Notes: generated by a model from the sequence alone, not told the origin. 59,978 nt of DNA from an uncultured Collinsella sp. (GCA_900539035.1 UQAU01000011.1:1-59978); one strand, 5' to 3'; numbered from the stretch's first letter, positions 16,685-25,309 are shown. Translations and numbers: made by a program.

Positions 16685-18364
16685 CTAGTCGCGCGTCAGC
16701 TTACGGTGGATACGATGCGGCTGGGCCGCGTCCTCGCCCAGGCGCTCGATGCGGTTGGCCTGATAGGCCTCGAAGTTGCCCTCGAACCAATACCAGTTGC
16801 CCGGGTTCTCGTCGGTGCCTTCCCACGCCAGAATGTGCGTGGCGACGCGGTCCAGGAACATACGGTCATGGCTAATGACCACCGAGCAGCCCGGGAACTC
16901 GAGCAGCGCCGCTTCGAGCGAGGACAGCGTCTCGACGTCGAGGTCGTTCGTAGGCTCGTCGAGGAGCAGCAGGTTGCCGCCCTGCTTGAGCGTGAGCGCC
17001 AAGTTCAGACGGTTGCGCTCGCCACCGGAGAGCACGCCGGCGCGCTTCTGCTGGTCCTGGCCCTTAAAGCCAAAACTCGCCACATAAGCGCGGCTCGGAA
17101 CCTCGGTCTCGCCGACCATCATATGGTCCAGGCCGTCCGAGACGACCTCCCACAGGTTCTTGTCGGGGTCGATGCCAGAACGGTTCTGATCGACATAGGA
17201 GATCTTGACGGTCTCGCCCACCTCGAGCTCGCCCGAAGTCAGCGACTCCAGGCCCACGATGGTCTTGAACAGCGTGGTCTTGCCCACACCGTTGGGGCCG
17301 ATGACGCCCACAATGCCGTTGCGCGGCAGGGTGAACGATAGGTCGTCGATGAGCACGCGACCGTCGAATTCCTTGTGCAGGTGATGGGCCTCGAGCACCT
17401 TGTTACCCAGACGCGGTCCAACGGGAATGCGGATGTCGGTCCAGTCGAGCTTCTGGCTTGCGCGGGCCTCGGCCTCCATCTCCTCATAGCGAGCCAGACG
17501 GGCCTTGTTCTTGGCCTGACGGGCCTTGGGCGAGCTGCGCACCCACTCGAGCTCGGCCTCCATGCGCTTGGCGAGCTTGGCGTCGCGGTTGCCCTGCGCC
17601 TCGATACGGGCGGCCTTGGTCTCCAGATACGTGGAGTAGTTGCCCTTGTAGGGATAAAGGTGACCGCGGTCGACCTCGCAGATCCACTCGGCAACGTTAT
17701 CCAGGAAGTAGCGATCGTGTGTGACGGCAAGCACCGCGCCCTGGTAGTTGTGCAGGAAGTGCTCGAGCCACAGGATCGACTCGGCGTCCAGGTGGTTCGT
17801 GGGCTCGTCGAGCAGCAGCAGGTCGGGAGCCTCGAGCAGCAGCTTGCACAGGGCCACGCGGCGGCGCTCGCCGCCGGAAAGCACGTTGACCGGCATGTCG
17901 GAATCGGGCAGCTGCAGGGCGTCCATGGCCTGGCCGAGCTTGGAATCGATATCCCAGCCGTCGGCGGCGTCGATCTCGTCCTGGAGCTTTCCCATCTCAG
18001 CCATGAGGACGTCCATGTCGCAGTCCGGGTCGCACATCTCCTCGCCGATCTTATTGAAGCGATCGACCTTGGCGATCATATCGCCAAACGCCATGCGCAC
18101 GTTCTCGATAACGGTCTTGTCGTCGTCGAGCGGCGGCTCCTGCTGCAGGATGCCCACGGTGTAGCCGGGGGTGAGCCTGGCATCGCCGTTGGAGACCTCC
18201 TCGATGCCGGCCATAATCTTGAGCAGGGTCGACTTGCCCATACCGTTGGGGCCCACGACGCCGATCTTGGCACCGGGGTAGAAGCTCAGGGTCACATCGT
18301 CAAGGATTACCTTGTCGCCATGGGCCTTGCGAGCCTGATACATCTGGTAGATAAACTCCGCCAT
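16685..18364 (-). CDS. ettA: Energy-dependent translational throttle protein EttA (ABC-F)
   Basis: A 559-residue soluble protein with two ABC ATPase domains: Walker A GPNGMGKST (about 38-46) and GPNGVGKTT, two signature LSGGE motifs, and Walker B LLLDEPTNHLDAES and LLLDEPTNDLDVET. Between them lies a charged P-site tRNA interaction region (about 245-310). No membrane segments. Length and motif set match EttA (E. coli 555) rather than antibiotic-resistance ABC-F proteins. EttA gates the first elongation step in response to ATP/ADP ratio. Confidence 0.93.
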   Translation of the reverse strand: MAEFIYQMYQARKAHGDKVILDDVTLSFYPGAKIGVVGPNGMGKSTLLKIMAGIEEVSNGDARLTPGYTVGILQQEPPLDDDKTVIENVRMAFGDMIAKVDRFNKIGEEMCDPDCDMDVLMAEMGKLQDEIDAADGWDIDSKLGQAMDALQLPDSDMPVNVLSGGERRRVALCKLLLEAPDLLLLDEPTNHLDAESILWLEHFLHNYQGAVLAVTHDRYFLDNVAEWICEVDRGHLYPYKGNYSTYLETKAARIEAQGNRDAKLAKRMEAELEWVRSSPKARQAKNKARLARYEEMEAEARASQKLDWTDIRIPVGPRLGNKVLEAHHLHKEFDGRVLIDDLSFTLPRNGIVGVIGPNGVGKTTLFKTIVGLESLTSGELEVGETVKISYVDQNRSGIDPDKNLWEVVSDGLDHMMVGETEVPSRAYVASFGFKGQDQQKRAGVLSGGERNRLNLALTLKQGGNLLLLDEPTNDLDVETLSSLEAALLEFPGCSVVISHDRMFLDRVATHILAWEGTDENPGNWYWFEGNFEAYQANRIERLGEDAAQPHRIHRKLTRD

Positions 18365-18548
18365 ATGTCTGTTCTATCCTTTCTACCTGCTGTTTCTCTA
18401 TTCTTGATTCGCTTTAGTGGAAACGAAATGAGGGAACCAGCTCTGAAACGTAACGAAAAAGGGGCATGGTTGCCCACACCCCCTAATACTACCTGGGAAA
18501 AGTCCCCCGGAACATACTATGAACTGCGTACGCTAGTTTTCCGCAACC

Positions 18549-19253
18549 TTAACGAGCGGCTCGCTGCGATTTGCGCCACAACTGATACGAGTAGACGTAG
18601 ACGGCTCCAACCGAGCCAAACGCCAGAACCGCAATCACCGCGGCGACGACTTCACTCGAAAGCACGCTACCCGCCACGCCCATCACAATCAGGCCAATAC
18701 CCAGCACCATAAAGCAGGCGCCGCCAAAACGCTGCGTACGGCGCCAGTTCTCGGGATCGGCAAGCGCCCAGGGTGTCTTGATACCGAGCGTATAGTTCTG
18801 CTTCACACGCGGCAAGTAGTTGCCTACGCCGATGAACAGCAAACCGACAACACCGGAAATCAGCACGTTAACCGAACCGACCGCCGGCACCACGCCCCAG
18901 ACCGTAAGCTCTCCCAGCCAACTTATGGCGCACATGAACAAGGTGAAGGCGATTACGAAGCCCTGGTAGAACTTGCCCGAGGTTCGATATGCCTCACCTT
19001 TGGGGTCGATGCGCGGCACCACGCAGAACATTGCGAGAAGCACCAGAGGCAGTACGCCGAGCGCAGAGGCCATCCAGCTAGGACCCCAACCGTCGACGGC
19101 GCCGTTCGCGCCCCAGTGCGTGGGAATCTGCGCAGGCAAGCTCGGCATCACCATGAGGTGCGCTACGACATTGGCGACGCACAGAGCGACCAGCGCAATC
19201 CACACGCGCGACGATACCCCCGTGGGGTGAATGCCCTTGTTTTTGTTATTCAT
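18549..19253 (-). CDS. sdpI: SdpI-family immunity-like membrane protein
   Basis: A 234-residue, about six-helix membrane protein. Residues 15-60 match DUF1648 (LPAQIPTHWGANGAVDGW); the C-terminal half matches the SdpI domain (FIGVGNYLPRVKQNYTLGIKTPWALADPENWRRTQRFGG). In Bacillus SdpI confers immunity to the SdpC killing peptide and signals to SdpR. No sdpABC toxin genes are in the window. ATG 19253 overlaps the regulator stop by 8 bases; AAGGATG-like site upstream. Confidence 0.88.
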   Translation of the reverse strand: MNNKNKGIHPTGVSSRVWIALVALCVANVVAHLMVMPSLPAQIPTHWGANGAVDGWGPSWMASALGVLPLVLLAMFCVVPRIDPKGEAYRTSGKFYQGFVIAFTLFMCAISWLGELTVWGVVPAVGSVNVLISGVVGLLFIGVGNYLPRVKQNYTLGIKTPWALADPENWRRTQRFGGACFMVLGIGLIVMGVAGSVLSSEVVAAVIAVLAFGSVGAVYVYSYQLWRKSQRAAR

Positions 19254-19524
19254 CCTTATCACCTTCAGTGTTTGTAAAGCCCATAAACCAGCCAATTAAA
19301 TCCTGCATGACGGTGATGTTTAAGCTGTATACGATGTTTTGGCCATGGCGCTCGTCGGTCACCAACCCGGCGTTTTTGAGCGTCGCCAAGTGATGGCTCA
19401 GCGACGGCTTACTGATATCGAAATGCTCGGCAAGCTCCCCCGCCGTGCAATTGCCCTCGCGCAGCAACTCCAAAATGCGCCGTCGCGTTGGATCGGCAAG
19501 CGCCTTAAAACCCTCTCCCGGCAT
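19246..19524 (-). CDS. sdpR: ArsR/SdpR-family transcriptional repressor
   Basis: A 92-residue winged-helix regulator (FKALADPTRRRILELLREGNCTAGELAEHF, DISKPSLSHHLATLKNAGLV, ERHGQNIVYSLN). ATG 19524 follows GAGGAGG and removes an MMRGGL extension. Overlap with the sdpI-like gene shows an sdpRI-type operon: the repressor probably controls its own operon and is titrated by the membrane protein. It lacks the CXC metal site of ArsR sensors. Confidence 0.9.
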   Translation of the reverse strand: MPGEGFKALADPTRRRILELLREGNCTAGELAEHFDISKPSLSHHLATLKNAGLVTDERHGQNIVYSLNITVMQDLIGWFMGFTNTEGDKDE

Positions 19525-19611
19525 AAGACCTCCTCTCATCATCTCTCATGACGCGCACACTATACTCGATATTTGGATGTTTGTCTAACTATCTAATACA
19601 GCAGCATCTAT

Positions 19612-19639
19612 AGAACATTCGTTCGTATTCAGCTACAAT
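19612..19639 (+). promoter_or_regulatory. Promoter with LexA (SOS) box
   Basis: AGAACATTCGTTCG (19612-19625) has the GAAC-N4-GTTC core of Gram-positive/actinobacterial LexA boxes and overlaps the -35 position of a promoter whose -10 is TACAAT (19634-19639). A near-identical box (AGAACATGTGTTTG) sits at the Y-family polymerase promoter at 31.5 kb, which supports the reading. Confidence 0.7.
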
Positions 19640-19644
19640 GGACG

Positions 19645-19870
19645 TTGAAGCAGATGGGCCAGCTCCCTCTATCCGAGAAGGAGATGGACTATGAGTATTG
19701 ACGATGTCCTGACGTTGTTATTGCTTGTAATCGCGGCTGTGGAGCTCGGCATCCACATTGGAGGTCGAATGAAATAGCCGCCCCCGCGTAATGCGAAGAC
19801 GGCCACTTCTCACGCCATAAACGTGTTTCGGAGTTGGCCAACCCGCTGCAACGGGTGCCATCTGCTTCAA
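19645..19870 (+). repeat. Long-range 5'-3' pairing in the small-peptide mRNA
   Basis: TTGAAGCAGATGG (19645-19657), at the predicted transcript 5' end, is perfectly complementary to CCATCTGCTTCAA (19858-19870). Next to it 19657-19666 pairs with 19830-19839 over 10 pairs (one G-U), and 19841-19845/19852-19856 forms an ACCCG/CGGGT hairpin between the two helices. Confidence 0.7.
19691..19777 (+). CDS. 28-residue hydrophobic peptide, candidate type I toxin
   Basis: The peptide has an acidic N-terminus (MSIDDV), one hydrophobic segment (LTLLLLVIAAVELGI) and a basic C-terminus (HIGGRMK). A strong ribosome site AAGGAG (19678-19683) lies 7 bases upstream. Size, composition and charge layout resemble TisB-like and holin-like type I toxins, which depolarise membranes. 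The context adds a LexA-type box in its promoter, an mRNA whose ends pair, and a convergent promoter that would make an antisense RNA across its 3' end. It is too small for most gene finders. Membrane toxicity is inferred, not shown. Confidence 0.65.
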   Translation: MSIDDVLTLLLLVIAAVELGIHIGGRMK

Positions 19871-19898
19871 TCTTATGCGAATCCCGATCCCATTTCAA
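19870..19898 (-). promoter_or_regulatory. Convergent promoter, candidate antisense RNA start
   Basis: On the minus strand TTGAAA (19893-19898), 17-base spacer, TAAGAT (19870-19875). Transcription would begin near 19863 and run leftward into the small-peptide transcript, giving an RNA complementary to its 3' part. Confidence 0.55.
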
Positions 19899-19984
19899 TA
19901 AACTCCAAGGGCTCAAATGGAATCGCAATAATACCTATAATGGCGATAGCTAAAACACGACCGACTCCCCATCGGAGGATATCT

Positions 19985-20782
19985 ATGACCGAAACCGCAG
20001 CCGCAACTCCCATCGAGACACGCGACACCAAGCTCGAGATCATCATGGGCCGCGAGGCACTCGATAAGCTCGCCGATGCTACGGTGCTGGTGCTCGGCTG
20101 CGGAGGTGTGGGCTCCAATTGCTGCGAGGCACTCGCCCGCGGCGGCATCGGTCATTTCGTCATTCTGGACAAGGACATCATCGCGCCCAGCAATATCAAT
20201 CGCCAGGCCATCGCCTTTCACAGCACCGTCGGTAAGCGCAAGGTGGACGTGATGGAAGCCATGATTCGCGATATCAATCCCGCCGCCACCGTTATCAAGC
20301 GCACCGAATACCTGTTGAGCGACAACATCGACGAGTTCTTTGCGAGCGGTTTTGAGCAGACGGGCGGCAAGCTCGACTACGTCGTCGACGCCATCGACAC
20401 CATCTCGGCCAAGCTCACCATTGCCAAATATGCCCAGGACCACGGCATTCGTTTGGTTAGCTCCATGGGCGGGGCCAACAAGCTCCATCCCGAGTGCCTC
20501 CGCTTTGCCGACATTTTCGATACGGTACGTGACCCCATGAGCCGCATCATGCGCAAAGAATGCAAGAAGCGCGGAATCAAGAGCCTGCATGTACTGTTTA
20601 GCTGCGAGGAATCGGTTAAGACACAGCCCCGCGACCCTTCCAACATCCACGAGCGCACCGAGCTGGGAACCGCCAGCTTTATGCCGCCCATCATGGGTCA
20701 GATGATTGCCGGCGAGGTTATCCGCCAGATCAGTGGGCGCGGCACCGAGCGCGTGCGCGCCGATGGTCAGCGCCTGGACTAG
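19985..20782 (+). CDS. tcdA: tRNA threonylcarbamoyladenosine dehydratase
   Basis: A 265-residue E1/ThiF-superfamily enzyme: LGCGGVGSNCCEALARGGIG nucleotide site, LDKDIIAPSNINRQ, VVDAIDTISAKL. The C-terminal region (FSCEESVKTQP, GTASFMPPIMGQM) is typical of TcdA/CsdL, which cyclises t6A37 in ANN-decoding tRNAs using ATP. GGAGG precedes ATG 19985. It is 14 bases upstream of the TatD gene on the same strand, so probably cotranscribed. Confidence 0.9.
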   Translation: MTETAAATPIETRDTKLEIIMGREALDKLADATVLVLGCGGVGSNCCEALARGGIGHFVILDKDIIAPSNINRQAIAFHSTVGKRKVDVMEAMIRDINPAATVIKRTEYLLSDNIDEFFASGFEQTGGKLDYVVDAIDTISAKLTIAKYAQDHGIRLVSSMGGANKLHPECLRFADIFDTVRDPMSRIMRKECKKRGIKSLHVLFSCEESVKTQPRDPSNIHERTELGTASFMPPIMGQMIAGEVIRQISGRGTERVRADGQRLD

Positions 20783-20796
20783 CGGAGCGCGCCGAG

Positions 20797-21579
20797 ATGG
20801 AGCCCCGGTTAATTGATGCACACTGCCATCTTGATTTGATGACTTACCCGAATGCTGTTGCCGACGAAACTGCGGCTAAAGGGCTGGGGGTCTTTGATTG
20901 CGGGGTCGACCCACGCGATTTCACGGCAGCAAAAAAGCGGGGCAGCCGCTACCCAAACATTATCGCGGGCGTCGGCCTCCACCCCTGGTGGCTCGCCGAC
21001 GGCCGCTGCGGTCCTGCCGAAGTCGATCTGCTTTGCGAAGTTGCTGCCCAAGAACGCTACATCGGCGAAGTCGGACTCGACTTTTCCGCGCGCTTTGCCG
21101 AAAGCGAACCGCTACAAATACAGGCATTTGACCGGCTCTGCGACACACTCGTGCAGCGTTCTCTTGCCGGGCGCGTGATATCAATTCACGCCGTTCGTTC
21201 GGCAGGAACCGTACTGGACATCCTCGAATCGCATGGACTACTCATCCCAAACCCCGACTCCCCCGTTATCATCTTCCACTGGTTTAGCGGTACTTCGGAC
21301 GAACTCGCCCGCGCGCAAAACGCAGGCTGCTATTTTTCCGTGAACGAGCGTATGCTCGCCACCAAGCGCGGTCGCGAATACGCACGACAGATTCCACTCG
21401 ACCGCCTACTGCTCGAGACCGATGCGCCGGCCGAGCCAAACACAGAAACAAGCGCGCAGTCGCTCATCAGATCGCTCACATGGACCTCAGAACGCATCGC
21501 CTCACTCAAAAACTGTGCCGCAAAGCATATTGAGTCGGCGGTTTTAGCGAATGCACACTCTGTTTTTAGCCTTCGCTGA
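20797..21579 (+). CDS. TatD-family metal-dependent hydrolase (DNase)
   Basis: A 260-residue TIM-barrel hydrolase: DAHCHLD metal motif at residue 7, GVGLHPWW, YIGEVGLDFS glutamate, IIFHWFSG histidine and LLLETDAP aspartate, all metal ligands of TatD nucleases. Members are 3'-5' exonucleases or generic phosphoesterases. The HWFSG variant also occurs in TatD-like proteins of defence cassettes, but no defence partners are nearby; its neighbour is tcdA. Ribosome site is weak (GGAGCGCGCCGAG). Confidence 0.85.
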   Translation: MEPRLIDAHCHLDLMTYPNAVADETAAKGLGVFDCGVDPRDFTAAKKRGSRYPNIIAGVGLHPWWLADGRCGPAEVDLLCEVAAQERYIGEVGLDFSARFAESEPLQIQAFDRLCDTLVQRSLAGRVISIHAVRSAGTVLDILESHGLLIPNPDSPVIIFHWFSGTSDELARAQNAGCYFSVNERMLATKRGREYARQIPLDRLLLETDAPAEPNTETSAQSLIRSLTWTSERIASLKNCAAKHIESAVLANAHSVFSLR

Positions 21580-21587
21580 CCCCTGTG

Positions 21588-21810
21588 GTCAAAAAACGTC
21601 AAATATGAGTACTGCTAGCGAAATGGATACATTACTTTGAGCTTTACGACCGCCAGAATAATCTACGATTGTCCATTAACTAACACTTTTACAGTCACTC
21701 ATCCTGCATTTTCGCAATTTTAAACCCCTCCAAACGCTCAAATCACGTCTGAAGGGGTCGATTTTGCTGCGACTAAATTAGTCACAGTACTCATATTTGA
21801 CTTTTTTGAC
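21588..21810. mobile_element. MITE-like element with 26-base terminal inverted repeats
   Basis: Left end 21588-21614 and right end 21785-21810 are inverted repeats (GTCAAAAAA, one extra base, then GTCAAATATGAGTACTG) differing by a single indel. The 223-base interior is AT-rich relative to neighbours and has no coding frame. No clear target duplication is visible. It lies between convergent genes. Confidence 0.65.
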
Positions 21811-21860
21811 CATCGAGTCACGGGAAGGCACCAATGCAGCTCCCCGTGCCCGCTCAGCTA

Positions 21861-22721
21861 TTAGGAAATCGGCGCTCCGTGGCTCCAGGAGCCTTCCATG
21901 CCGCATACGGTCGAAGCAAACCCCGCCGCAAAGTCGAGTGCGCGCTCGACGGCCTCGGCGCCATCCTCGCCACGCTTGACAGAATCGAGGTAGCACATCA
22001 GGAACGAAGTCAGGAATGAATCGCCCGCCCCCATGGTGTCCTTCATGTCCGCCACAGGCTTCGCTATCTGGCGATAGTAACGCTCGCCATCATAGGCGAT
22101 GCAGCCCTCGGCGCCCGCCGTTGCGGACACAAAGTGCGGACCCAGATTCTTAACCCAAGCGAGGCGCTCGCGAATCTCATCCTCGCTTGCAGCGTCCGCG
22201 GCACTCAAAAAGGCAAAGTCGACAAACGGAGCTATCTGCTCGTAGTACTCGTCGGTGGAGTCGTCCGAAAAGTCAAAAGAGACCGTGACGCCCGCGGCCT
22301 TCAACTTGGGAAGTTCGCGCTCGGTAAAGCAATAGTTGCCCGAGTGGACTACGTCGAACTGCTTCATGTACGCAAGGTCAAAGCGATCGAGCACATAGCG
22401 AGCATCACCACGGATGCCACCCTCATTGGAGCCAAGGAAAACACGGTCGCCGTTAACGACGGTCACGCGCGCAGCACCATTCTCACCGATGAGCTGCTTG
22501 CATTTGGCTAGTTCAACGTCCTCATCTTCAAGACTCGCAATCACGTGCTCGGCAGCAGCGTCATTACCAAAGATCCCCATATACGCGGAGCGCGCGGCTC
22601 CGCATTTCTTGGCATACACGGCAAAGTTCACCGCATTGCCACCCGGATACATCGTGCGAATATGCTCGTAGCGGTCGACGACGTTGTCGCCAAACCCCAG
22701 TGCGCTCACGTTAAATGCCAT
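21861..22721 (-). CDS. PfkB-family sugar kinase, fructoselysine 6-kinase-like
   Basis: A 286-residue ribokinase-family protein: GFGDNVVDRYEHIRTMYPGGNAVNFAVYAKKCG N-terminal substrate motif and DTMGAGDSFLTSFLM anion hole with catalytic Asp. The short N-terminal form with GDNVVD and GGNAVNFA resembles FrlD (fructoselysine 6-kinase), but no frlB deglycase is here, so the sugar substrate is unknown. First gene of a minus-strand set with two HAD phosphatases and deoC upstream, suggesting salvage of phosphorylated sugars. Confidence 0.8.
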   Translation of the reverse strand: MAFNVSALGFGDNVVDRYEHIRTMYPGGNAVNFAVYAKKCGAARSAYMGIFGNDAAAEHVIASLEDEDVELAKCKQLIGENGAARVTVVNGDRVFLGSNEGGIRGDARYVLDRFDLAYMKQFDVVHSGNYCFTERELPKLKAAGVTVSFDFSDDSTDEYYEQIAPFVDFAFLSAADAASEDEIRERLAWVKNLGPHFVSATAGAEGCIAYDGERYYRQIAKPVADMKDTMGAGDSFLTSFLMCYLDSVKRGEDGAEAVERALDFAAGFASTVCGMEGSWSHGAPIS

Positions 22722-22780
22722 AGCGCGCCCCTCTCTTATGCCAACGGAACCACTGTTGTGACAGCAGTACCGCCCAGGAT

Positions 22781-23440
22781 CTACGCGAGTTCCAGTAGCT
22801 CCGGCAGCTGGTCGATAATCTTGTCCGCGGCATCCTGGCTAAAGCCAAAGCGCTCCTCGCGCTTGGCGATTACCGTCAGACCGGCTCGCTTGCCAGCAGT
22901 GATGCCAGGCACCGAATCCTCAACGCAGCAGCAGCGATTCGCGGGCAGCCCCAGCAGGTCCAGCGCATGCAGGTAGATGTCGGGCTCGGGCTTGCTCTCC
23001 TTAAACTGCTCGCCGCTCACCACATACTCAAAGGCATCCGACAGCCCGCACGCATTGAGCACTTCCTCGATGCTATCCATGGGAGACGAGCTGGCAAGCG
23101 CCACGCGAACGCCGCGGCGTGGCAGCTCTCGAATCGTATCCACGGCGCCTGGGTTAATCAAAGTCTGATAGTCGCGCGGGCGCTCATGCGCCCACTCGTC
23201 CCAACGGGCCAGCGCTTCCTCGCCAGTGAAATGCCCCTTACCGGCGCGCTCAAACCAATCGACCAGCATATGCAGGAAGAACTGATGCGAGGTACCGATT
23301 TGCCCATTCAACTCCTCTTGAGTCAGGTTAAGCCCAAGCTCCTTGGCAAACGCGGCAGTCTCGCCCAGGTAGTAATACTCGGTATCGACAATGACGCCGT
23401 CCATGTCAAAGATAACGGCATCGAACGGAAATGCGGACAC
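22781..23440 (-). CDS. HAD-superfamily phosphatase, beta-phosphoglucomutase-like
   Basis: A 219-residue HAD hydrolase subfamily IA: nucleophile motif DMDGVIVDTE at residues 10-19, helical cap, ALASSSPMDSIEEVL, KPEPDIYLHAL and EDSVPGI. GTG 23440 preceded by GGGAGG is the best start; longer forms run through the ribosome site. Likely a sugar-phosphate phosphatase or phosphomutase. Sits between the PfkB kinase gene and a Cof-type HAD gene. Confidence 0.85.
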   Translation of the reverse strand: MSAFPFDAVIFDMDGVIVDTEYYYLGETAAFAKELGLNLTQEELNGQIGTSHQFFLHMLVDWFERAGKGHFTGEEALARWDEWAHERPRDYQTLINPGAVDTIRELPRRGVRVALASSSPMDSIEEVLNACGLSDAFEYVVSGEQFKESKPEPDIYLHALDLLGLPANRCCCVEDSVPGITAGKRAGLTVIAKREERFGFSQDAADKIIDQLPELLELA

Positions 23441-23503
23441 GGCACCCTCCCTAACAAAAGGGCGCCCGCAAGCGGACGCCCGAACCATGCTTTATCGGCG
23501 ATT

Positions 23504-24346
23504 CTAACCCAGTAGCTTATCCAGCGCCACCGCAATGCCGTCTTCGTTGTTATTGGCGGTCACCATCTGGGCCACGGCCTTAACCTCGTCAACCGCGTTG
23601 CCCATGGCAACACCGGTACCCGCCCACTCAATCATGGACTTGTCGTTCTGGCCGTCGCCAAACGATACGACCTCGCTGGCATCGATGCCGAGCTTGGGTA
23701 GGGCACCCTCGAGCGCACGAGCCTTGTCGATACCGGGCGCCGTGTACTCAAAGTACCAGTCGGCCGTAAACATGCCCGAAAGCGTCTGCTTAAAGGGCGC
23801 ATACATCTCCTCGTAATGCGCCTGCAGGTAGGCCGGATCGCCCGCCGTCAGCAGCTTGTCTACGGGATAAGTGTCCACGACCTCATGCAAGCTCTCGACC
23901 TCGCGGATCTTAAGGTCGCAGGCATCGCGCTCGTATTTGACAATGTTTTTCTGCGAGCCATCCGGCAGCGTAATCATGCAGTGGTACGAGTCCTCGACAT
24001 GCAAGTCGCGACCGAGCGAGATCATGGGGATCACATCATAGTTTTGCAGATGATCAATCAGACGGTGCAGCTCGTCAGCCGGCATGGCCTGGTCAAAAAG
24101 AACCTCATCGGTCTGAGCGTCGACCACATGCGCGCCATTGAAAGCGACTAGCAGACCGTCATGGTTTTGAAGGTCGAGCTCCTGCGCCAGAGCATGTAGT
24201 CCCCATGCGGGACGGCCCGAAGCCAAAATGAGCTTAATGCCCGACTCCTGCGCCACGAGCAGCTTTTCGCGCGTGCGCGGGCTGATGACCTTTTGGTCGT
24301 TGGTGAGCGTACCGTCGATATCCATCGCGATGGCTTTGATTGCCAT
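23504..24346 (-). CDS. Cof-type HAD-IIB phosphatase
   Basis: A 280-residue protein with KAIAMDIDGTLTNDQKVI nucleophile motif, LILASGRPAWGL, a C2-type cap, and VVSFGDGQNDKSMIEWAGTGVAMGNAVDEVKAVA motif IV. GGGAGG precedes ATG 24346. These enzymes dephosphorylate sugar phosphates or flavin/pyridoxal phosphates; specificity cannot be read here. A second Cof-type gene is at 53.4 kb. Confidence 0.9.
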   Translation of the reverse strand: MAIKAIAMDIDGTLTNDQKVISPRTREKLLVAQESGIKLILASGRPAWGLHALAQELDLQNHDGLLVAFNGAHVVDAQTDEVLFDQAMPADELHRLIDHLQNYDVIPMISLGRDLHVEDSYHCMITLPDGSQKNIVKYERDACDLKIREVESLHEVVDTYPVDKLLTAGDPAYLQAHYEEMYAPFKQTLSGMFTADWYFEYTAPGIDKARALEGALPKLGIDASEVVSFGDGQNDKSMIEWAGTGVAMGNAVDEVKAVAQMVTANNNEDGIAVALDKLLG

Positions 24347-24495
24347 ATATGCCTCCCTGTCATTGAACAACCTTGTCTGAGCCATCATACAGAACACCCA
24401 TCGCGACTCCGTTTACAACGGGCAAAAAGTCATATTGTCTCGAACATGAACGGCGCGTAGTCGTGAAGCTTTATCGCTCAGGTCAAATACGTCTG

Positions 24496-25170
24496 CTAGC
24501 GACGCTCATCCGTCGGTGCGCCGTCGACGATCGCGATGCCCGCCGAGGCACCCAACGCGCTGGCGCCGGCCTCGATGAATGCGCAAGCCTCTTCGTAATT
24601 ATGGATACCGCCCGCCGCCTTGATTGCCACGGCATCGCCGAGCACCTCGTGCATCAGCCGCACGTCCTCGAGCTTAGCACCGCCAAAGCTTCTGCCAGTC
24701 GATGTCTTAAGGAATCCCGGCTTAGCCTCCAGCGCGATCTCGCATACACGGCGCTTGGCGGCGTCGTCGCCGTCCAGTTTGCACATCTCGACGATCGCCT
24801 TGTCAGTGATGCCATGCGCGCGACAAAAATCAGCAATGGTAGTCATCTCGCGCTCGATGGCATCAAAATCGCGGTTCTCGATCGACCCCTGATTCAAAAC
24901 GTAGTCAATCTCGGTAAAGCCACACGCAGCGTATTCCTCAAACCTCGCAAGCTTCTCCTCAAGCGTCATAGTGCCCTGGGGAAAGTCGATGGCGCCGGCA
25001 AGGATGATGTCAGAGCCCTCGAGCATGGCGCGGCCCGTCTCGTACTCCTGAAGGTTCGCAAATACGCAGCGAAAGTTGTACTTTAACGCCTTCTCGACAT
25101 ACTGCTCAAACGTGTCCTCGGGGGCATCGATATAGTCGATGTATTTATTGATGGGTTTGGCAGGCGTCAT
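24496..25170 (-). CDS. deoC: Deoxyribose-phosphate aldolase
   Basis: A 224-residue DeoC-family aldolase: Schiff-base lysine in GFLKTSTGRSFGGA, proton-relay lysine in AIKAAGGIHNYEEA, and IDYVLNQGSI. It splits 2-deoxyribose 5-phosphate into acetaldehyde and glyceraldehyde 3-phosphate. The central KAIVEMCKLDGDD differs somewhat from classical DeoC, so a related aldolase substrate is possible. Two inverted repeats lie upstream. First gene of the minus-strand salvage cluster. Confidence 0.88.
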   Translation of the reverse strand: MTPAKPINKYIDYIDAPEDTFEQYVEKALKYNFRCVFANLQEYETGRAMLEGSDIILAGAIDFPQGTMTLEEKLARFEEYAACGFTEIDYVLNQGSIENRDFDAIEREMTTIADFCRAHGITDKAIVEMCKLDGDDAAKRRVCEIALEAKPGFLKTSTGRSFGGAKLEDVRLMHEVLGDAVAIKAAGGIHNYEEACAFIEAGASALGASAGIAIVDGAPTDERR

Positions 25171-25204
25171 GCTGGGCCTCCTTGTTCAGGGCTGACAACC
25201 GATT

Positions 25205-25309
25205 CGTGGTTTCACGCGAAAAACCACGTTCAATGTACGCCCGGCATGCAAGGACAGCGTCCACATTCCGACAAGTGGTATGAAATTAGCTGTAAACGTA
25301 TATTTACAG
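25205..25309. promoter_or_regulatory. Two inverted repeats upstream of deoC
   Basis: CGTGGTTT-N8-AAACCACG (25205-25228) and CTGTAAA-N6-TTTACAG (25290-25309) are both perfect. Either could be an operator for a sugar- or nucleoside-responsive repressor; the first could also be a leader hairpin. Confidence 0.5.

Noticed and set aside
20797..21579. TatD gene as part of a Qat-type defence cassette
   Set aside because: Its neighbours are tcdA and a repeat; the other cassette members are absent.
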